Shown here: one piece after another, positions 7,333-16,058 of the stretch
Position numbering within the stretch: position 1 is the stretch's first letter
Layout of the letters: each line of letters opens with the position of its first letter
Source: Streptomyces liliifuscus
Lineage (GTDB): Bacteria > Actinomycetota > Actinomycetes > Streptomycetales > Streptomycetaceae
Reading direction: 5' to 3'
Length of the DNA stretch: 64,000 nt
Assembly: GCF_016598615.1 (NCBI RefSeq)
Contig: NZ_CP066831.1
Span: 5,890,001 to 5,954,000, forward strand
The notes under the pieces: generated by a model
Databases searched by the model: none
What the model saw: only the letters and a program-made list of their open reading frames with translations
What the model was told of the DNA's origin: nothing
Position numbers and translations under genes: made by a program

Positions 7333-9357
7333 ATGCCGATGGAGAAGCTCGGGCCTGCCGATCCGCAGCGGATCGGCGCGTACAGACTGCTGGCGCGGCT
7401 CGGTGCCGGCGGCATGGGACAGGTGTTCCTGGCGCGTTCCGACCGGGGGCGGACGGTCGCGGTCAAGCTCGTCCGCCAGGAACTCGCCGAGCAGGAGGAG
7501 TTCCGTGCGCGCTTCCGGCAGGAGGTGCTGGCCGCCCGGCGGGTTGGCGGGTACTGGACGGCGCCGGTCCTCGACGCGGACACGGAGGCGGCGATCCCCT
7601 GGGTCGCCACGGGCTATGTGGCGGGACCCTCGCTGGAAGCGGTCGTCGGGCACGACCACGGCGCGCTCCCGGAGCGTTCCGTACGGATTCTCGCGGCCGG
7701 CCTCGCGCACGCGCTCAAGGACATCCACGCGGCGGAGCTGATCCACCGCGACCTCAAGCCGTCGAACGTCCTCGTCACGATCGACGGCCCGCGCGTCATC
7801 GACTTCGGTATCGCCCGCGCCCTGGAGACGGTGACCGACGGCGGCCTCACCCGCACCGGCGCGCTCGTCGGCTCGCCCGGTTTCATGGCCCCCGAGCAGG
7901 TCCGCGGCGACCGCATCACGCCCGCGTGCGACGTCTTCTGCCTGGGCTCGGTCCTGTCGTACGCGGCCACGGGCGACCTGCCGTTCGGTACGGCCAACAG
8001 TGGTGTGCACGCCCTGATGTTCCGCATCGCCCAGGAGGAGCCGGACCTGGAGGGCGTCCCGGAGGGCATCGCCGACCTCGTCCGCCAGTGCCTGCGCAAG
8101 GACCCGGCCTCCCGCCCGACCCTCGACGACATCCTGGAGCGCACAGGCGCCGAGGACACCGTCACGGACGGCCGCAGCCGCGACCCCTGGCTACCGGGAA
8201 CGCTGGTGGCCCAACTGGGCCGCCACGCCGTGCAGTTGCTGGACACGGAGGATCCGGAGAGCCCGGAGGGTTCGAAGGAGAGGGAGAGCGTTGCCCAAAC
8301 GCCGGAGGGGCTGATTTCAGCCCGTCCGGCGTTTGAGGCCGAGGCCGTTCAGGCCGACGGGGGGTCTGGGGGCGCAGCCCCCAGGGACGGGAAGGGCAAG
8401 GGCGGCGGGGGCGAGGAGACTCCCGGTCCCCCCGAGGCCTCCCCCGAACACCAACACGCCCCCACCCCCGACGGCCCCACCCCACCCCCACCCGGCCCCC
8501 CGGGAGCGGCCCCCTTCGACCACCTCCCCACCATGACCACGGGCCTGCCCGGCACACCCCCACCGACCACCCCGCCGGGAGGCCCACCCGTCCACCCCGC
8601 CTACGGCTACCCCCAACAACACCCCCAGCCCGCCGGCTACGGCTACCCGCACTACCAACAACAGCCCGCCGGCCACCCACCCCCTCCGGGCTCGACCCCT
8701 CCCTACGGCCCCACACCTTCCTACGGCCCAACACCCCCGTACGGCCCGGGGGTTCCGCAACACCCCGGCCCTCCGCAGGGAAGAGGCGGCCGCTCCACCG
8801 CAGTCCTGATCATCGTCGCGCTGATCGTCGCGCTGGGCGCCGGCGCCTCCGTGTACGCGCTGATGAAGGGCGACGGAGACAACCGCGCGGGCGGCGACCC
8901 CACCACCTCCCCGACGGCGGACGCGCCCACGACCCCGGGCCAGGTCACCGAGGGCCCCACACAGCCGCCGCCGACCACGCCGGAGGAGACCCCGACGGAC
9001 GGCGCGATCCCCGTCAAGTACCTCGGCACCTGGACCGCGTCCATCGACAACGACACGGGCCACAACACCCGCGAACTCACCATCCAGCAGGGCGAGGTGG
9101 GCGACACGGTCCTCTCGCTCACCGCGGACGGCCCGGCCGGCAGCGGCACGTACCACTGTGTGTTCCGGGCGCAACTCGCCGAGACCCCGAGCGCCGGCGG
9201 TCCGCTCCGGATCGGCGCGTCCGAGGTCACCGTCGGCGAACCGGCCTCGTCCTGCAGCCCGGGCGAGGCAACGGAGTTGACCGTCCTCCCCGACGGCCGC
9301 CTCCGCCGCGTGAACACGAGCAACGGCGACGAACTGACGTACACCAAACAGGGCTGA
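7333..9357 (+). CDS. Membrane-anchored Ser/Thr protein kinase (PknB type)
   Basis: A 674-residue protein. The N-terminal Hanks-type kinase domain spans ~17-275, with GAGGMGQVF glycine loop, invariant Lys45, catalytic HRDLKPSN (Asp140) and DFG at 157-159. An Ala/Pro/Gly-rich cytoplasmic linker (~280-485) contains Tyr-Gly-Tyr-Pro-type repeats. A single membrane helix (STAVLIIVALIVALGAGASV) precedes a ~150-residue external domain after a Thr/Pro-rich spacer. Part of the linker (about residues 326-361) is encoded by what looks like a captured intergenic repeat (see 8310-8415). It lacks PASTA repeats, so the external ligand is unknown. Confidence 0.92.
   Translation: MPMEKLGPADPQRIGAYRLLARLGAGGMGQVFLARSDRGRTVAVKLVRQELAEQEEFRARFRQEVLAARRVGGYWTAPVLDADTEAAIPWVATGYVAGPSLEAVVGHDHGALPERSVRILAAGLAHALKDIHAAELIHRDLKPSNVLVTIDGPRVIDFGIARALETVTDGGLTRTGALVGSPGFMAPEQVRGDRITPACDVFCLGSVLSYAATGDLPFGTANSGVHALMFRIAQEEPDLEGVPEGIADLVRQCLRKDPASRPTLDDILERTGAEDTVTDGRSRDPWLPGTLVAQLGRHAVQLLDTEDPESPEGSKERESVAQTPEGLISARPAFEAEAVQADGGSGGAAPRDGKGKGGGGEETPGPPEASPEHQHAPTPDGPTPPPPGPPGAAPFDHLPTMTTGLPGTPPPTTPPGGPPVHPAYGYPQQHPQPAGYGYPHYQQQPAGHPPPPGSTPPYGPTPSYGPTPPYGPGVPQHPGPPQGRGGRSTAVLIIVALIVALGAGASVYALMKGDGDNRAGGDPTTSPTADAPTTPGQVTEGPTQPPPTTPEETPTDGAIPVKYLGTWTASIDNDTGHNTRELTIQQGEVGDTVLSLTADGPAGSGTYHCVFRAQLAETPSAGGPLRIGASEVTVGEPASSCSPGEATELTVLPDGRLRRVNTSNGDELTYTKQG
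8310..8415 (+). repeat. Streptomyces intergenic-type repeat captured inside the kinase linker
   Basis: This stretch (TTCAGCCCGTCCGGCGTTTG, then a hairpin CTGGGGGC-GCA-GCCCCCAG at 8366-8384, then GGGACGGG and a GGCGGGGGCGA run) looks like the dispersed GC-rich elements normally found between Streptomyces genes. The tail resembles the non-coding run at 12.75-12.78 kb (GGGTAGGGGCGGCGGGGGCG). Here it is read in frame as a Gly/Ala-rich linker. The assignment to a dispersed family rests on recalled consensus and needs a genome search. Confidence 0.5.
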
Positions 9358-9515
9358 GCGGGCGGCGGGAGGGAGCAGTGCGAGGGCCCGGCGGGAGGGC
9401 CCGGCCCAACCACCCCTGAACAGCGCCTGAACTTCCGCTTTCGTCACCGGAATACCGCACTCACCGCCCGTACAGTGTCCGAACCGTCGGACTCCGGGAG
9501 TGGTGGGGGCACCCA

Positions 9516-11048
9516 GTGGAGTGGCTGAGCGCAGAGAACGTGGTGGCCGTGGGCACGGCGGTCGTCGGCATTGTGGCCTCGGGAGTCATGGTCTGGTACG
9601 AGCGCCGGGTGCCGCGCCGCAAACGGATCGGCTACCGCGTACAGATGGACAACCCGATAGGGGACGACGTCCGTCTCGGCAGAGCCAACGTACGGCTCGG
9701 ACTGTTCGACGAGGCGCCGGGGATGGCGGACGCGACCCTCGTCCTCCTCCGGATCGAGAACGACGGCTCGCAGAGCATCGCCGACATGGACTACACGGGG
9801 CGCGAACTCCACGGTCTGACCGCGGTGTTCACGGACCGCGTCATCCGCGGGGTGTCGGTCACACAGCCGCCCGACACCGACCACCTGATGGACCACTTCA
9901 CCCCGTCGAACGGCCTCGGCTACCAGGACAACACCCTGCGCATCCCGCGCGTCCCGCTCAACCGCGGCGAGCACTTCAAGCTTCTCGTGCTGCTGTCGGG
10001 CGGTGACGTGGGCAGCGGGATACGGCTCATCGGCGGTATCCGCGACGGCGAGGTGCACCCCAACCGCAGTGCGACTCCGGACGAGAAGCCGCCGCTGTTC
10101 AGCAGACCCTCGCGGCTGATCACCGGGATGCTCACGCTGTGCGTCCTCGCGCTCGCCGTCATCGTGGTCGCCCGCGACGACACCCCGCCGCCGATCGGCT
10201 GCGAGCAGGGCCAGTTGACCGTCACGGGGTCGACGGCGTTCGAGCCGGTGATGCGCGAGCTGGCGGACAAGTACGAGAAGGACTGCGAGGGTTCGACGAT
10301 CGAGGTGGACGCGCACGGCTCCACCGCCGGTGTCCAGCAACTCGCCGCCCAGGGAGCCAAGTCCAAGGGCGGCTCCCCGCCGGTGATCGCCCTCTCCGAC
10401 GGCCCCAAGCCGAGCGGGCTGAACCAGCTGCGCGAGACCCGCGTCGCCGTCTCGGTCTTCGTGCTCGTCGCCCACGAGGGCCTTCCGGTGAAGAACCTCA
10501 CGACGGCCGAGGTACGCCGTCTCTACAGCGACAAGGTCAGCAACTGGAAGCAGCTCGGCGGCCCCGACCTGCCCGTGCACCTGATCAGCCGCGACGCCAA
10601 CTCCGGTACGCGCAAGGTCTTCCAGCGCCATGTCCTCGAACGCAACGAGGGCGCCAACACCTCTTCGGACTGCGAGCGCAAGGACTACACCTCCGCCCCG
10701 GTCATCCGCTGCGAGCTCTTCTCCACCGACCAGGTGCTGAGCACGGTCGCGCGCATCCCCGGCGCCATCGGCTACAGCGAGCTCAACCTCGCCACCGGCT
10801 ACGAGGGCGTGCACCGGGTCACCCTCGACGGCCACGACCCGTCGGTCGAGGAGATCGAACACGGCAACAGCGAGTACCCGTACCGCGAGATCGAGTACGC
10901 GTACACGTACGGCGAGCCGCCCGCCGACTCGCTGGTCTCCAGCTTCCTCACGTACATCAGCCGGGGGAGCGGCCAGGACGTGGTCCGCACGCACGGTCAT
11001 CTGCCGTGCTCGACGCCGGTGGGGCAGAAGATCTGCGCCGAGGGGTGA
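9516..11048 (+). CDS. Membrane-anchored PstS-like substrate-binding protein
   Basis: A 510-residue protein starting at GTG 9516. It has an N-terminal membrane helix (residues ~8-27), a ~170-residue middle region, a second hydrophobic helix (LITGMLTLCVLALAVIVVA) and then a periplasmic-binding-protein domain beginning LTVTGSTAFEPVMRELADKY. The domain contains the PstS-like DANSGTRKVF loop, which contacts phosphate in that family. It is unusual in having two membrane segments and an extra N-terminal domain rather than a lipobox. No ABC transporter genes adjoin it, so it may sense rather than import its ligand. Confidence 0.8.
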   Translation: MEWLSAENVVAVGTAVVGIVASGVMVWYERRVPRRKRIGYRVQMDNPIGDDVRLGRANVRLGLFDEAPGMADATLVLLRIENDGSQSIADMDYTGRELHGLTAVFTDRVIRGVSVTQPPDTDHLMDHFTPSNGLGYQDNTLRIPRVPLNRGEHFKLLVLLSGGDVGSGIRLIGGIRDGEVHPNRSATPDEKPPLFSRPSRLITGMLTLCVLALAVIVVARDDTPPPIGCEQGQLTVTGSTAFEPVMRELADKYEKDCEGSTIEVDAHGSTAGVQQLAAQGAKSKGGSPPVIALSDGPKPSGLNQLRETRVAVSVFVLVAHEGLPVKNLTTAEVRRLYSDKVSNWKQLGGPDLPVHLISRDANSGTRKVFQRHVLERNEGANTSSDCERKDYTSAPVIRCELFSTDQVLSTVARIPGAIGYSELNLATGYEGVHRVTLDGHDPSVEEIEHGNSEYPYREIEYAYTYGEPPADSLVSSFLTYISRGSGQDVVRTHGHLPCSTPVGQKICAEG

Positions 11049-11094
11049 GGCAGGGACTCTTGTGTGCGCCGGACACGCGCACAACCATGGATCC

Positions 11095-12612
11095 ATGTCT
11101 TCCACCCCCACACCCACCCCGCCCATACGCCCCAGCGGAAACTCCGGCAGAAGCCCCAGCAGAAGAACCGTCCTGGCCGCGACTGCGGCCGCCGGAGCCG
11201 TCACGGTGGGGCCGTCCGCAGCGCCCGCGGCGTCGGCTCCGGTCATGCCGACGGCCGAGCTGGTGGACACGCCCGCGAGGCCCGCGACGGCGGCCGAGGC
11301 CGAACGGCCGGGCCCGCGCCCGCCGGCCACCGCGCAGGCCCCCTCCCGTGAACTGCGCGCCCTGCTGAAGGAGATCGACCCGGACCGCATCGAGGCGACG
11401 GTCCGCAAACTCGTCTCCTTCGGCACCCGGCACACCCTCTCCACCCAGGACGACCCGGACCGCGGCATCGGCGCGGCCCGCGACTGGATCCTCGCGGAGA
11501 TGCGCTCGTACGCCGCCGGGTCCGGCGGCCGGATGACGGCCGAACTCCAGTCGTACGTCCAGGAACCCGCGTCCCGCATCCCGACCGCGACCCGCATCAC
11601 CAACGTGGTGGCGATCCTGCGGGGCTCGGTCACCCCGGAGCGGGTGTACGTCGTCTCGGGCCACTACGACTCCCGCGTCACCGACGTCATGGACGCCACC
11701 TCGGACTCCCCGGGCGCCGACGACGACGCGTCCGGGGTCGCCGTGGCGATGGAACTGGCGCGGGTGATGGCGAAGCGCCGCCCGGCGTCGACGATCGTGT
11801 TCGCGGCGGTCGCGGGGGAGGAGCAGGGGCTGTACGGGGCCTCGCACATGGCGTCCCGGTTCAAGGCGGCCGGCACGGACGTGCAGGCCATGTTCACGAA
11901 CGACATCGTGGGCGCTTCGAGGGCGGACGACGGGACGAAGGACCCGTACACGATCCGTCTCTTCGCCGAAGGCGTGCCCACGTCGGAGACCGCCGAGCAG
12001 GCGGCGACGCGCCGTTCGGTGGGCGGCGAGAACGACTCCCCGTCACGGCAGTTGGCGCGGTTCGTCCGTGACACCGGGGACAACTCGGCGACGGGTATGC
12101 ACGTACGGGTCGTCTACCGCCGGGACCGGTACCGCCGGGGCGGCGACCACATCCCCTTCCTCGAACAGGGCTACGCGGCCGCCCGGTTCACCGAGCCGGC
12201 CGAGGACTTCGCCCACCAGCACCAGGACGTACGGGTCGAGGGCGGCAAACAATTCGGCGATCTGCCGGAGTTCTGCGACTTCCCCTTCACGGCCCGGGTC
12301 GCCCGCGTGAACGCGGCCGCGCTCTGGACCCTGGCCCAGGCTCCGGCCGCCCCGCGCAACGCCAGGATCCTGACGGCCGCACTCACGAACTCCACGGAGC
12401 TGACGTGGGCCCGGGGTTCCGAGCCCGACCTGGTGGGCTACGAGGTCGTCTGGCGCGAGACCACGTCCCCCGAGTGGACCCACATCATCCCGGTCGGCAA
12501 CGCGACCTCCCACGAGGTGGACTTGTCCAAGGACAACGTCTTCTTCGGCGTGAGAGCGGTGAACCGAGCGGGCCTGCGGGGTCCTGTGGCATTCCCGTTG
12601 CCGCAGGTATAG
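11095..12612 (+). CDS. Tat-exported M28-family metallopeptidase with fibronectin III-like tail
   Basis: A 505-residue protein with a twin-arginine signal (SRRTVLAATAAAGA) and a peptidase M28 domain. Zinc ligands are expected in VVSGHYDSR, the catalytic/bridging acidic residues in SPGADDDASG and AGEEQGLYG, and a late His in GGDHIPFLEQG. The last ~100 residues, beginning near ARILTAALTNSTELTW, look like a fibronectin type III domain. The likely role is an extracellular aminopeptidase. The ATG at 11095 gives a standard Tat leader; an upstream in-frame GTG at 11062 is less likely. Confidence 0.88.
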   Translation: MSSTPTPTPPIRPSGNSGRSPSRRTVLAATAAAGAVTVGPSAAPAASAPVMPTAELVDTPARPATAAEAERPGPRPPATAQAPSRELRALLKEIDPDRIEATVRKLVSFGTRHTLSTQDDPDRGIGAARDWILAEMRSYAAGSGGRMTAELQSYVQEPASRIPTATRITNVVAILRGSVTPERVYVVSGHYDSRVTDVMDATSDSPGADDDASGVAVAMELARVMAKRRPASTIVFAAVAGEEQGLYGASHMASRFKAAGTDVQAMFTNDIVGASRADDGTKDPYTIRLFAEGVPTSETAEQAATRRSVGGENDSPSRQLARFVRDTGDNSATGMHVRVVYRRDRYRRGGDHIPFLEQGYAAARFTEPAEDFAHQHQDVRVEGGKQFGDLPEFCDFPFTARVARVNAAALWTLAQAPAAPRNARILTAALTNSTELTWARGSEPDLVGYEVVWRETTSPEWTHIIPVGNATSHEVDLSKDNVFFGVRAVNRAGLRGPVAFPLPQV

Positions 12613-12648
12613 GTCTGTTTCTCGTGTGCGGGCCGGTGGGGGCTTGTC

Positions 12649-12703
12649 GCGCAGTTCCCCGCGCCCCTAGGTACCTAGTACCTAGGGGCGCGGGGAACTG
12701 CGC
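12649..12703. terminator. 26-bp perfect stem-loop, bidirectional terminator type
   Basis: GCGCAGTTCCCCGCGCCCCT is part of a perfect 26-bp inverted repeat (12649-12674 with 12678-12703) with a 3-nt loop, followed by TCTTTTC. It lies between convergent genes. The sequence is of a type I recall as frequent at Streptomyces gene ends, and a degenerate relative (GCGCCGTTCCCCGCGCCCC, twice) lies at 24.98-25.03 kb after the gene ending at 24,898. Confidence 0.8.
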
Positions 12704-12782
12704 AGTCTTTTCGGGGGTTCGGGGGCGAAGCCCCTGAGGAAGTGACGGGAATGGGTAGGGGCGGCGGGGGCGAAAAAAGGCC

Positions 12783-13631
12783 CTACCGAGGCTCGGGCGG
12801 TCGCTGGCGCGGCATGTTCGGCCGGGTGCCCGGCGGCAGCGGCGGCCGCCCGGGCGGAGCGGAGTCGACGCGGGCGGCCCCACCCACCCCCGCCTGGATG
12901 GCCAGCGGCCCCGCCCCCGTCCGGAACTCCACCATCCAGTCCGCCGTCTCCACCCGCACCAGCTCAGCCACATCCTCGGAAAACCGCCGAAGCACCCCAA
13001 GACACCGCTCCGCGGCCTCCCCCGCAGTCCCCTCCGTAGGCCCGAGAACCTCCCGCACACACTCGGACGCCCAGTCGAACTGAAGTACCTGCAACCGCCG
13101 CTGCACGGCCTGAGCCGTGGCCACGTCCCTTATCCACCCGGCGGTCACTCCGAAGAAACGGTCCCCCGCCACACACGCGACCCCGACCAGCATCCCGAGA
13201 TACCCCCACACGGCGCCCCCGCCCACCACCCCGGTGACATCGAGCAGCGGCAACGCGACCCCGGCAAGAGCCCCCGCCGCGGCCCCCGCCCGCAACGCCC
13301 GCGCCCCCCGCCGCTTCCACACCCGCTCGGCGAGATACCAGGACGCCGTGGCCAGTGCCCCCGCCTCCACCCACCGGTACAGCTCGTGGAGCCGCTCGGC
13401 CGGCTCCCCCCAGTCCCCGAGCGGAAACGTACGCCCCATGAGATCACTGGGCCTCGGCCCGCCGGGCCCGAGCGCGCCCCGGCCGGGAATGCCACGTCTC
13501 GGACCGCTCGGCCCGGGTCCGCGGGGCCCGAACCCTCCCGGCCCCGGCCTCAGGCCACCGGCCCGCGCACCATCACCCCGACCGTCCCCGTCCTGGGCCG
13601 ATCCCTCGGGCTGCATGTCCGGCTGGCTCAC
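12783..13631 (-). CDS. SLATT-like two-helix membrane protein
   Basis: A 282-residue protein. It has a Gly/Pro/Arg-rich N-terminal ~75 residues and then a conserved ~150-residue region with two hydrophobic helices (around AGAAAGALAGVALPLLDVTG and GYLGMLVGVACVAGD), flanked by WYLAERVWKRRGAR and a coiled segment. This arrangement resembles SLATT domains (two-transmembrane, often pore-forming effectors). The C-terminus is again proline-rich. It is divergent from the ybaB-recR operon. The family call is moderate; no nucleotide-sensor gene sits beside it, so a defence role is not implied. Confidence 0.6.
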   Translation of the reverse strand: MSQPDMQPEGSAQDGDGRGDGARAGGLRPGPGGFGPRGPGPSGPRRGIPGRGALGPGGPRPSDLMGRTFPLGDWGEPAERLHELYRWVEAGALATASWYLAERVWKRRGARALRAGAAAGALAGVALPLLDVTGVVGGGAVWGYLGMLVGVACVAGDRFFGVTAGWIRDVATAQAVQRRLQVLQFDWASECVREVLGPTEGTAGEAAERCLGVLRRFSEDVAELVRVETADWMVEFRTGAGPLAIQAGVGGAARVDSAPPGRPPLPPGTRPNMPRQRPPEPR

Positions 13632-13897
13632 CCGACGCTCCCTACTCGTGACGTTGCGTGACGGTAACGTGGCGCAAGGTTCACGAGATGCTGCTGCGCC
13701 GCACCCTTACTACCTCCCAATGGGTGGCGATGGACCCGGTTTCGGGGGTTTTCCGCTCGGACGTGGGCGTTGATCAGGTATAGGCCAATCCTCCGTCTCA
13801 CTCGAAAGAGTGCTGGAGCGACGGCTCGGCAGACCACGTAGGCTCGTCCCAAGGTGGAAAACCCCACCGGACAGCCGTACGAAACCAGGAGCTGATC

Positions 13898-14239
13898 GTG
13901 ATTCCCGGTGGTGGCCAGCCCAATATGCAGCAGCTGCTCCAGCAGGCCCAGAAGATGCAGCAGGACCTCGCGAACGCGCAGGAGGAGCTGGCGCGGACGG
14001 AGGTCGAAGGACAGGCGGGCGGCGGCCTGGTGAAGGCGACGGTGACGGGTTCCGGCGAGCTGCGCGGCCTGGTCATCGACCCCAAGGCCGTGGACCCCGA
14101 GGACACCGAGACCCTCGCCGACCTGATCGTCGCGGCGGTCCAGGCGGCGAACGAGAACGCCCAGACCCTCCAGCAGCAGAAGCTCGGCCCGCTCGCCCAG
14201 GGGCTGGGTGGCGGCGGCATCCCCGGCCTGCCGTTCTAA
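13898..14239 (+). CDS. YbaB/EbfC nucleoid-associated DNA-binding protein
   Basis: A 113-residue protein with a helical N-terminus (MQQLLQQAQKMQQDLANAQE) and the YbaB core VKATVTGSGELRGLVIDP. It starts at a GTG with AGGAG about 8 nt upstream. The family binds DNA as a tweezer-like dimer and is nearly always encoded just before recR, as here (134 bp apart). It probably works with RecR in recombinational repair or nucleoid structure. Confidence 0.93.
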   Translation: MIPGGGQPNMQQLLQQAQKMQQDLANAQEELARTEVEGQAGGGLVKATVTGSGELRGLVIDPKAVDPEDTETLADLIVAAVQAANENAQTLQQQKLGPLAQGLGGGGIPGLPF

Positions 14240-14373
14240 GTCAACCCGGCGGTCCCTTCTAAGACGGCCGACCGCCAACTACCGTACGTACCAAGAGAGC
14301 GAGCACGACTACGGTACGTACCGAGCGGGCTGAAGAACCAGCTGAAGAACGAGCAGGAACAGGAAGGCAATCC

Positions 14374-14973
14374 GTGTACGAAGGCGTGGTCCAGGACCTC
14401 ATCGACGAACTGGGGCGGCTGCCCGGCGTCGGTCCCAAGAGCGCGCAGCGGATCGCCTTCCACATCCTCCAGGCCGAGCCGACGGACGTGCGCCGTCTCG
14501 CTCAGTGCCTGATGGAGGTCAAGGCGAAGGTCCGCTTCTGCGCCACCTGCGGGAACGTGGCGCAGGAGGAGCTGTGCAACATCTGCCGCGACCCGCGCCG
14601 CGACCTCACGGTGATCTGTGTGGTCGAGGAGCCCAAGGACGTCGTCGCGATCGAGCGGACGCGCGAGTTCCGGGGCAAGTACCACGTCCTGGGCGGCGCG
14701 ATCAGCCCGATCGAGGGCGTGGGCCCCGACGACCTGCGCATAAGAGAACTGCTCGCGCGCCTGGCGGACGGCACGGTCACGGAGCTCATCCTGGCCACGG
14801 ACCCGAACCTGGAGGGCGAGGCCACGGCCACGTACCTCGCCCGCATGATCAAGCCCATGGGCCTCAGGGTCACCCGCCTCGCCAGCGGGCTGCCGGTGGG
14901 CGGTGACCTCGAGTACGCCGACGAGGTCACTCTGGGGCGCGCCTTCGAGGGAAGGCGGCTGCTGGATGTCTGA
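14374..14973 (+). CDS. recR: Recombination mediator RecR
   Basis: A 199-residue protein of normal RecR length. A helix-hairpin-helix (LGRLPGVGPKSAQRIAFHIL) is followed by a C4 zinc finger (Cys56, Cys59, Cys68, Cys71), a Toprim domain beginning near LTVICVVEEPKDV, and a C-terminal Walker-B-like segment with LASGLPVGGDLEYAD. RecR acts with RecF/RecO to load RecA at gaps. It starts at GTG 14374 in an operon with ybaB, and is followed by a DUF5063 gene. Confidence 0.97.
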   Translation: MYEGVVQDLIDELGRLPGVGPKSAQRIAFHILQAEPTDVRRLAQCLMEVKAKVRFCATCGNVAQEELCNICRDPRRDLTVICVVEEPKDVVAIERTREFRGKYHVLGGAISPIEGVGPDDLRIRELLARLADGTVTELILATDPNLEGEATATYLARMIKPMGLRVTRLASGLPVGGDLEYADEVTLGRAFEGRRLLDV

Positions 14974-15056
14974 ACGAGTAGTTGATGCACGAGACGCACG
15001 GGACGAAGCTCTTCCCGACGTCCTTGTCGAAGTCCTTGAGGAAGGCCGGCTTCTAG

Positions 15057-15716
15057 ATGTCTGACGCCACGCTGCACGCGACGGGGCAGGACCCCGACGA
15101 CTTCGCGGTCCAGATCGCGGACCAGGTGGAGAGCTTCCTCGTAGCGGTCACAGAGGTCGCCAAGGGCGACGAGCCGGACTCGGCGGTCCCCTTCCTCCTC
15201 CTGGAGGTCTCCCAGCTCCTGCTGGCAGGCGGCCGCCTGGGCGCGCACGAGGACATCGTCCCCGACGAGCGCTACGAGCCCGACCTGGGCCCCGAGCCGG
15301 ACGTCGACGACATCCGCGAGCGCCTCGCCCTGATGCTCGACCCGGTCGATGTCTACTCCGAGGTCTTCGACCCGTACGAGCCCCGCAAGCCCCCGGTCCC
15401 GGCCCGTATCTCGGACGACCTGGCCGACGTCATCACCGACCTCCGCCACGGCATGGCCCACTACCGCGCGGGCCGCACCACCGAGGCCCTCTGGTGGTGG
15501 CAGTTCTCGTACTTCTCCAACTGGGGCTCCACGGCGTCGGCGACACTCAGGGCCCTCCAGTCCCTGGTGGCCCATGTCCGCCTCAACCAGCCCCTGGAGG
15601 AACTGGACGGCCTCGACACCGACCAGGACCTCAGCGAGGAAGCCCTCGCGGAGGCGGCCGGCAAGGTGATGGCGGAGGAGATCGCCGGCCCGCTGGGCCT
15701 GCGCGAGGTCAAGTAG
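15057..15716 (+). CDS. DUF5063 family protein
   Basis: A 219-residue acidic soluble protein starting MSDATLHATGQDPDDFAVQI. It has helical segments, a tryptophan cluster (EALWWWQFSYFSNWG) and no signal peptide. DUF5063 proteins typically follow recR in streptomycetes; their function is unknown. The 83-bp gap and same strand suggest co-transcription with ybaB-recR. Confidence 0.85.
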   Translation: MSDATLHATGQDPDDFAVQIADQVESFLVAVTEVAKGDEPDSAVPFLLLEVSQLLLAGGRLGAHEDIVPDERYEPDLGPEPDVDDIRERLALMLDPVDVYSEVFDPYEPRKPPVPARISDDLADVITDLRHGMAHYRAGRTTEALWWWQFSYFSNWGSTASATLRALQSLVAHVRLNQPLEELDGLDTDQDLSEEALAEAAGKVMAEEIAGPLGLREVK

Positions 15717-15760
15717 CCCCGGCCGTACAGGCGAGTCGCCGCGGCCTTCGCACAGCGCAC

Positions 15761-15970
15761 TCACGCGCAGCGGAGGCCGAGCGTCGCGTGCAGCCGGTCC
15801 GGGTCCACGTACGGAGTGGTGGGCGTCGGCTCGCTGTACCACTGCAACGGCCAGGTGTTGCCGTCCAGCGCCGGGATCCCGATGTACGTGACCGTGCGGC
15901 TCCCGGCCCCGCCGAACCGCTGCACCCCCAACGGCCATGTGTGTGCCCTCGCCGTGGGGGATTGCGTTCG
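15761..15970 (-). pseudogene. Decayed homologue of the protein at 1504-1944
   Basis: Read on the minus strand this frame gives AHTWPLGVQRF, then TVTYIGIPALDGNTWPLQWY and a short tail to a stop at 15761. It matches the C-terminal block of the protein at 1504-1944 (AHRAW, SYIPVPALDG, TWPLSW). The frame is closed by a stop immediately upstream (15971-15973) and the N-terminal half is missing, so it is a truncated remnant. Its position, divergent from an XRE/DUF397 pair, is the same as that of the intact copy. This accounts for most of the 340-bp gap before the XRE gene. Confidence 0.7.
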
Positions 15971-16021
15971 TCATGGTCACACGGTGGCGGTCGTACGGCT
16001 ACGCTCGGTAGTGACCGAGGG

Positions 16022-16041
16022 GATACACGCCGGGGTGTATC
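16022..16041. promoter_or_regulatory. Inverted repeat before the second XRE gene
   Basis: GATACAC and GTGTATC form a 7-bp inverted repeat with a 6-bp spacer, 17 bp before the GTG start of the XRE gene at 16059. It may be an autoregulatory operator or a leader hairpin. It is unlike the tandem repeats before the first XRE gene, so the two regulators probably recognise different sites. Confidence 0.4.
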
Positions 16042-16058
16042 GGTCGGAGGTGGCCGCA

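Noticed and set aside
12649..12703. Insertion-sequence terminal repeat
   Set aside because: A single hairpin with a 3-nt loop between convergent genes and no transposase; it fits a terminator.
14502..15980. Long minus-strand frame opposite recR and DUF5063
   Set aside because: Composition is that of an antisense shadow; the plus-strand genes are recognisable. Only the separate frame at 15761-15970 has homology to another protein in the window.
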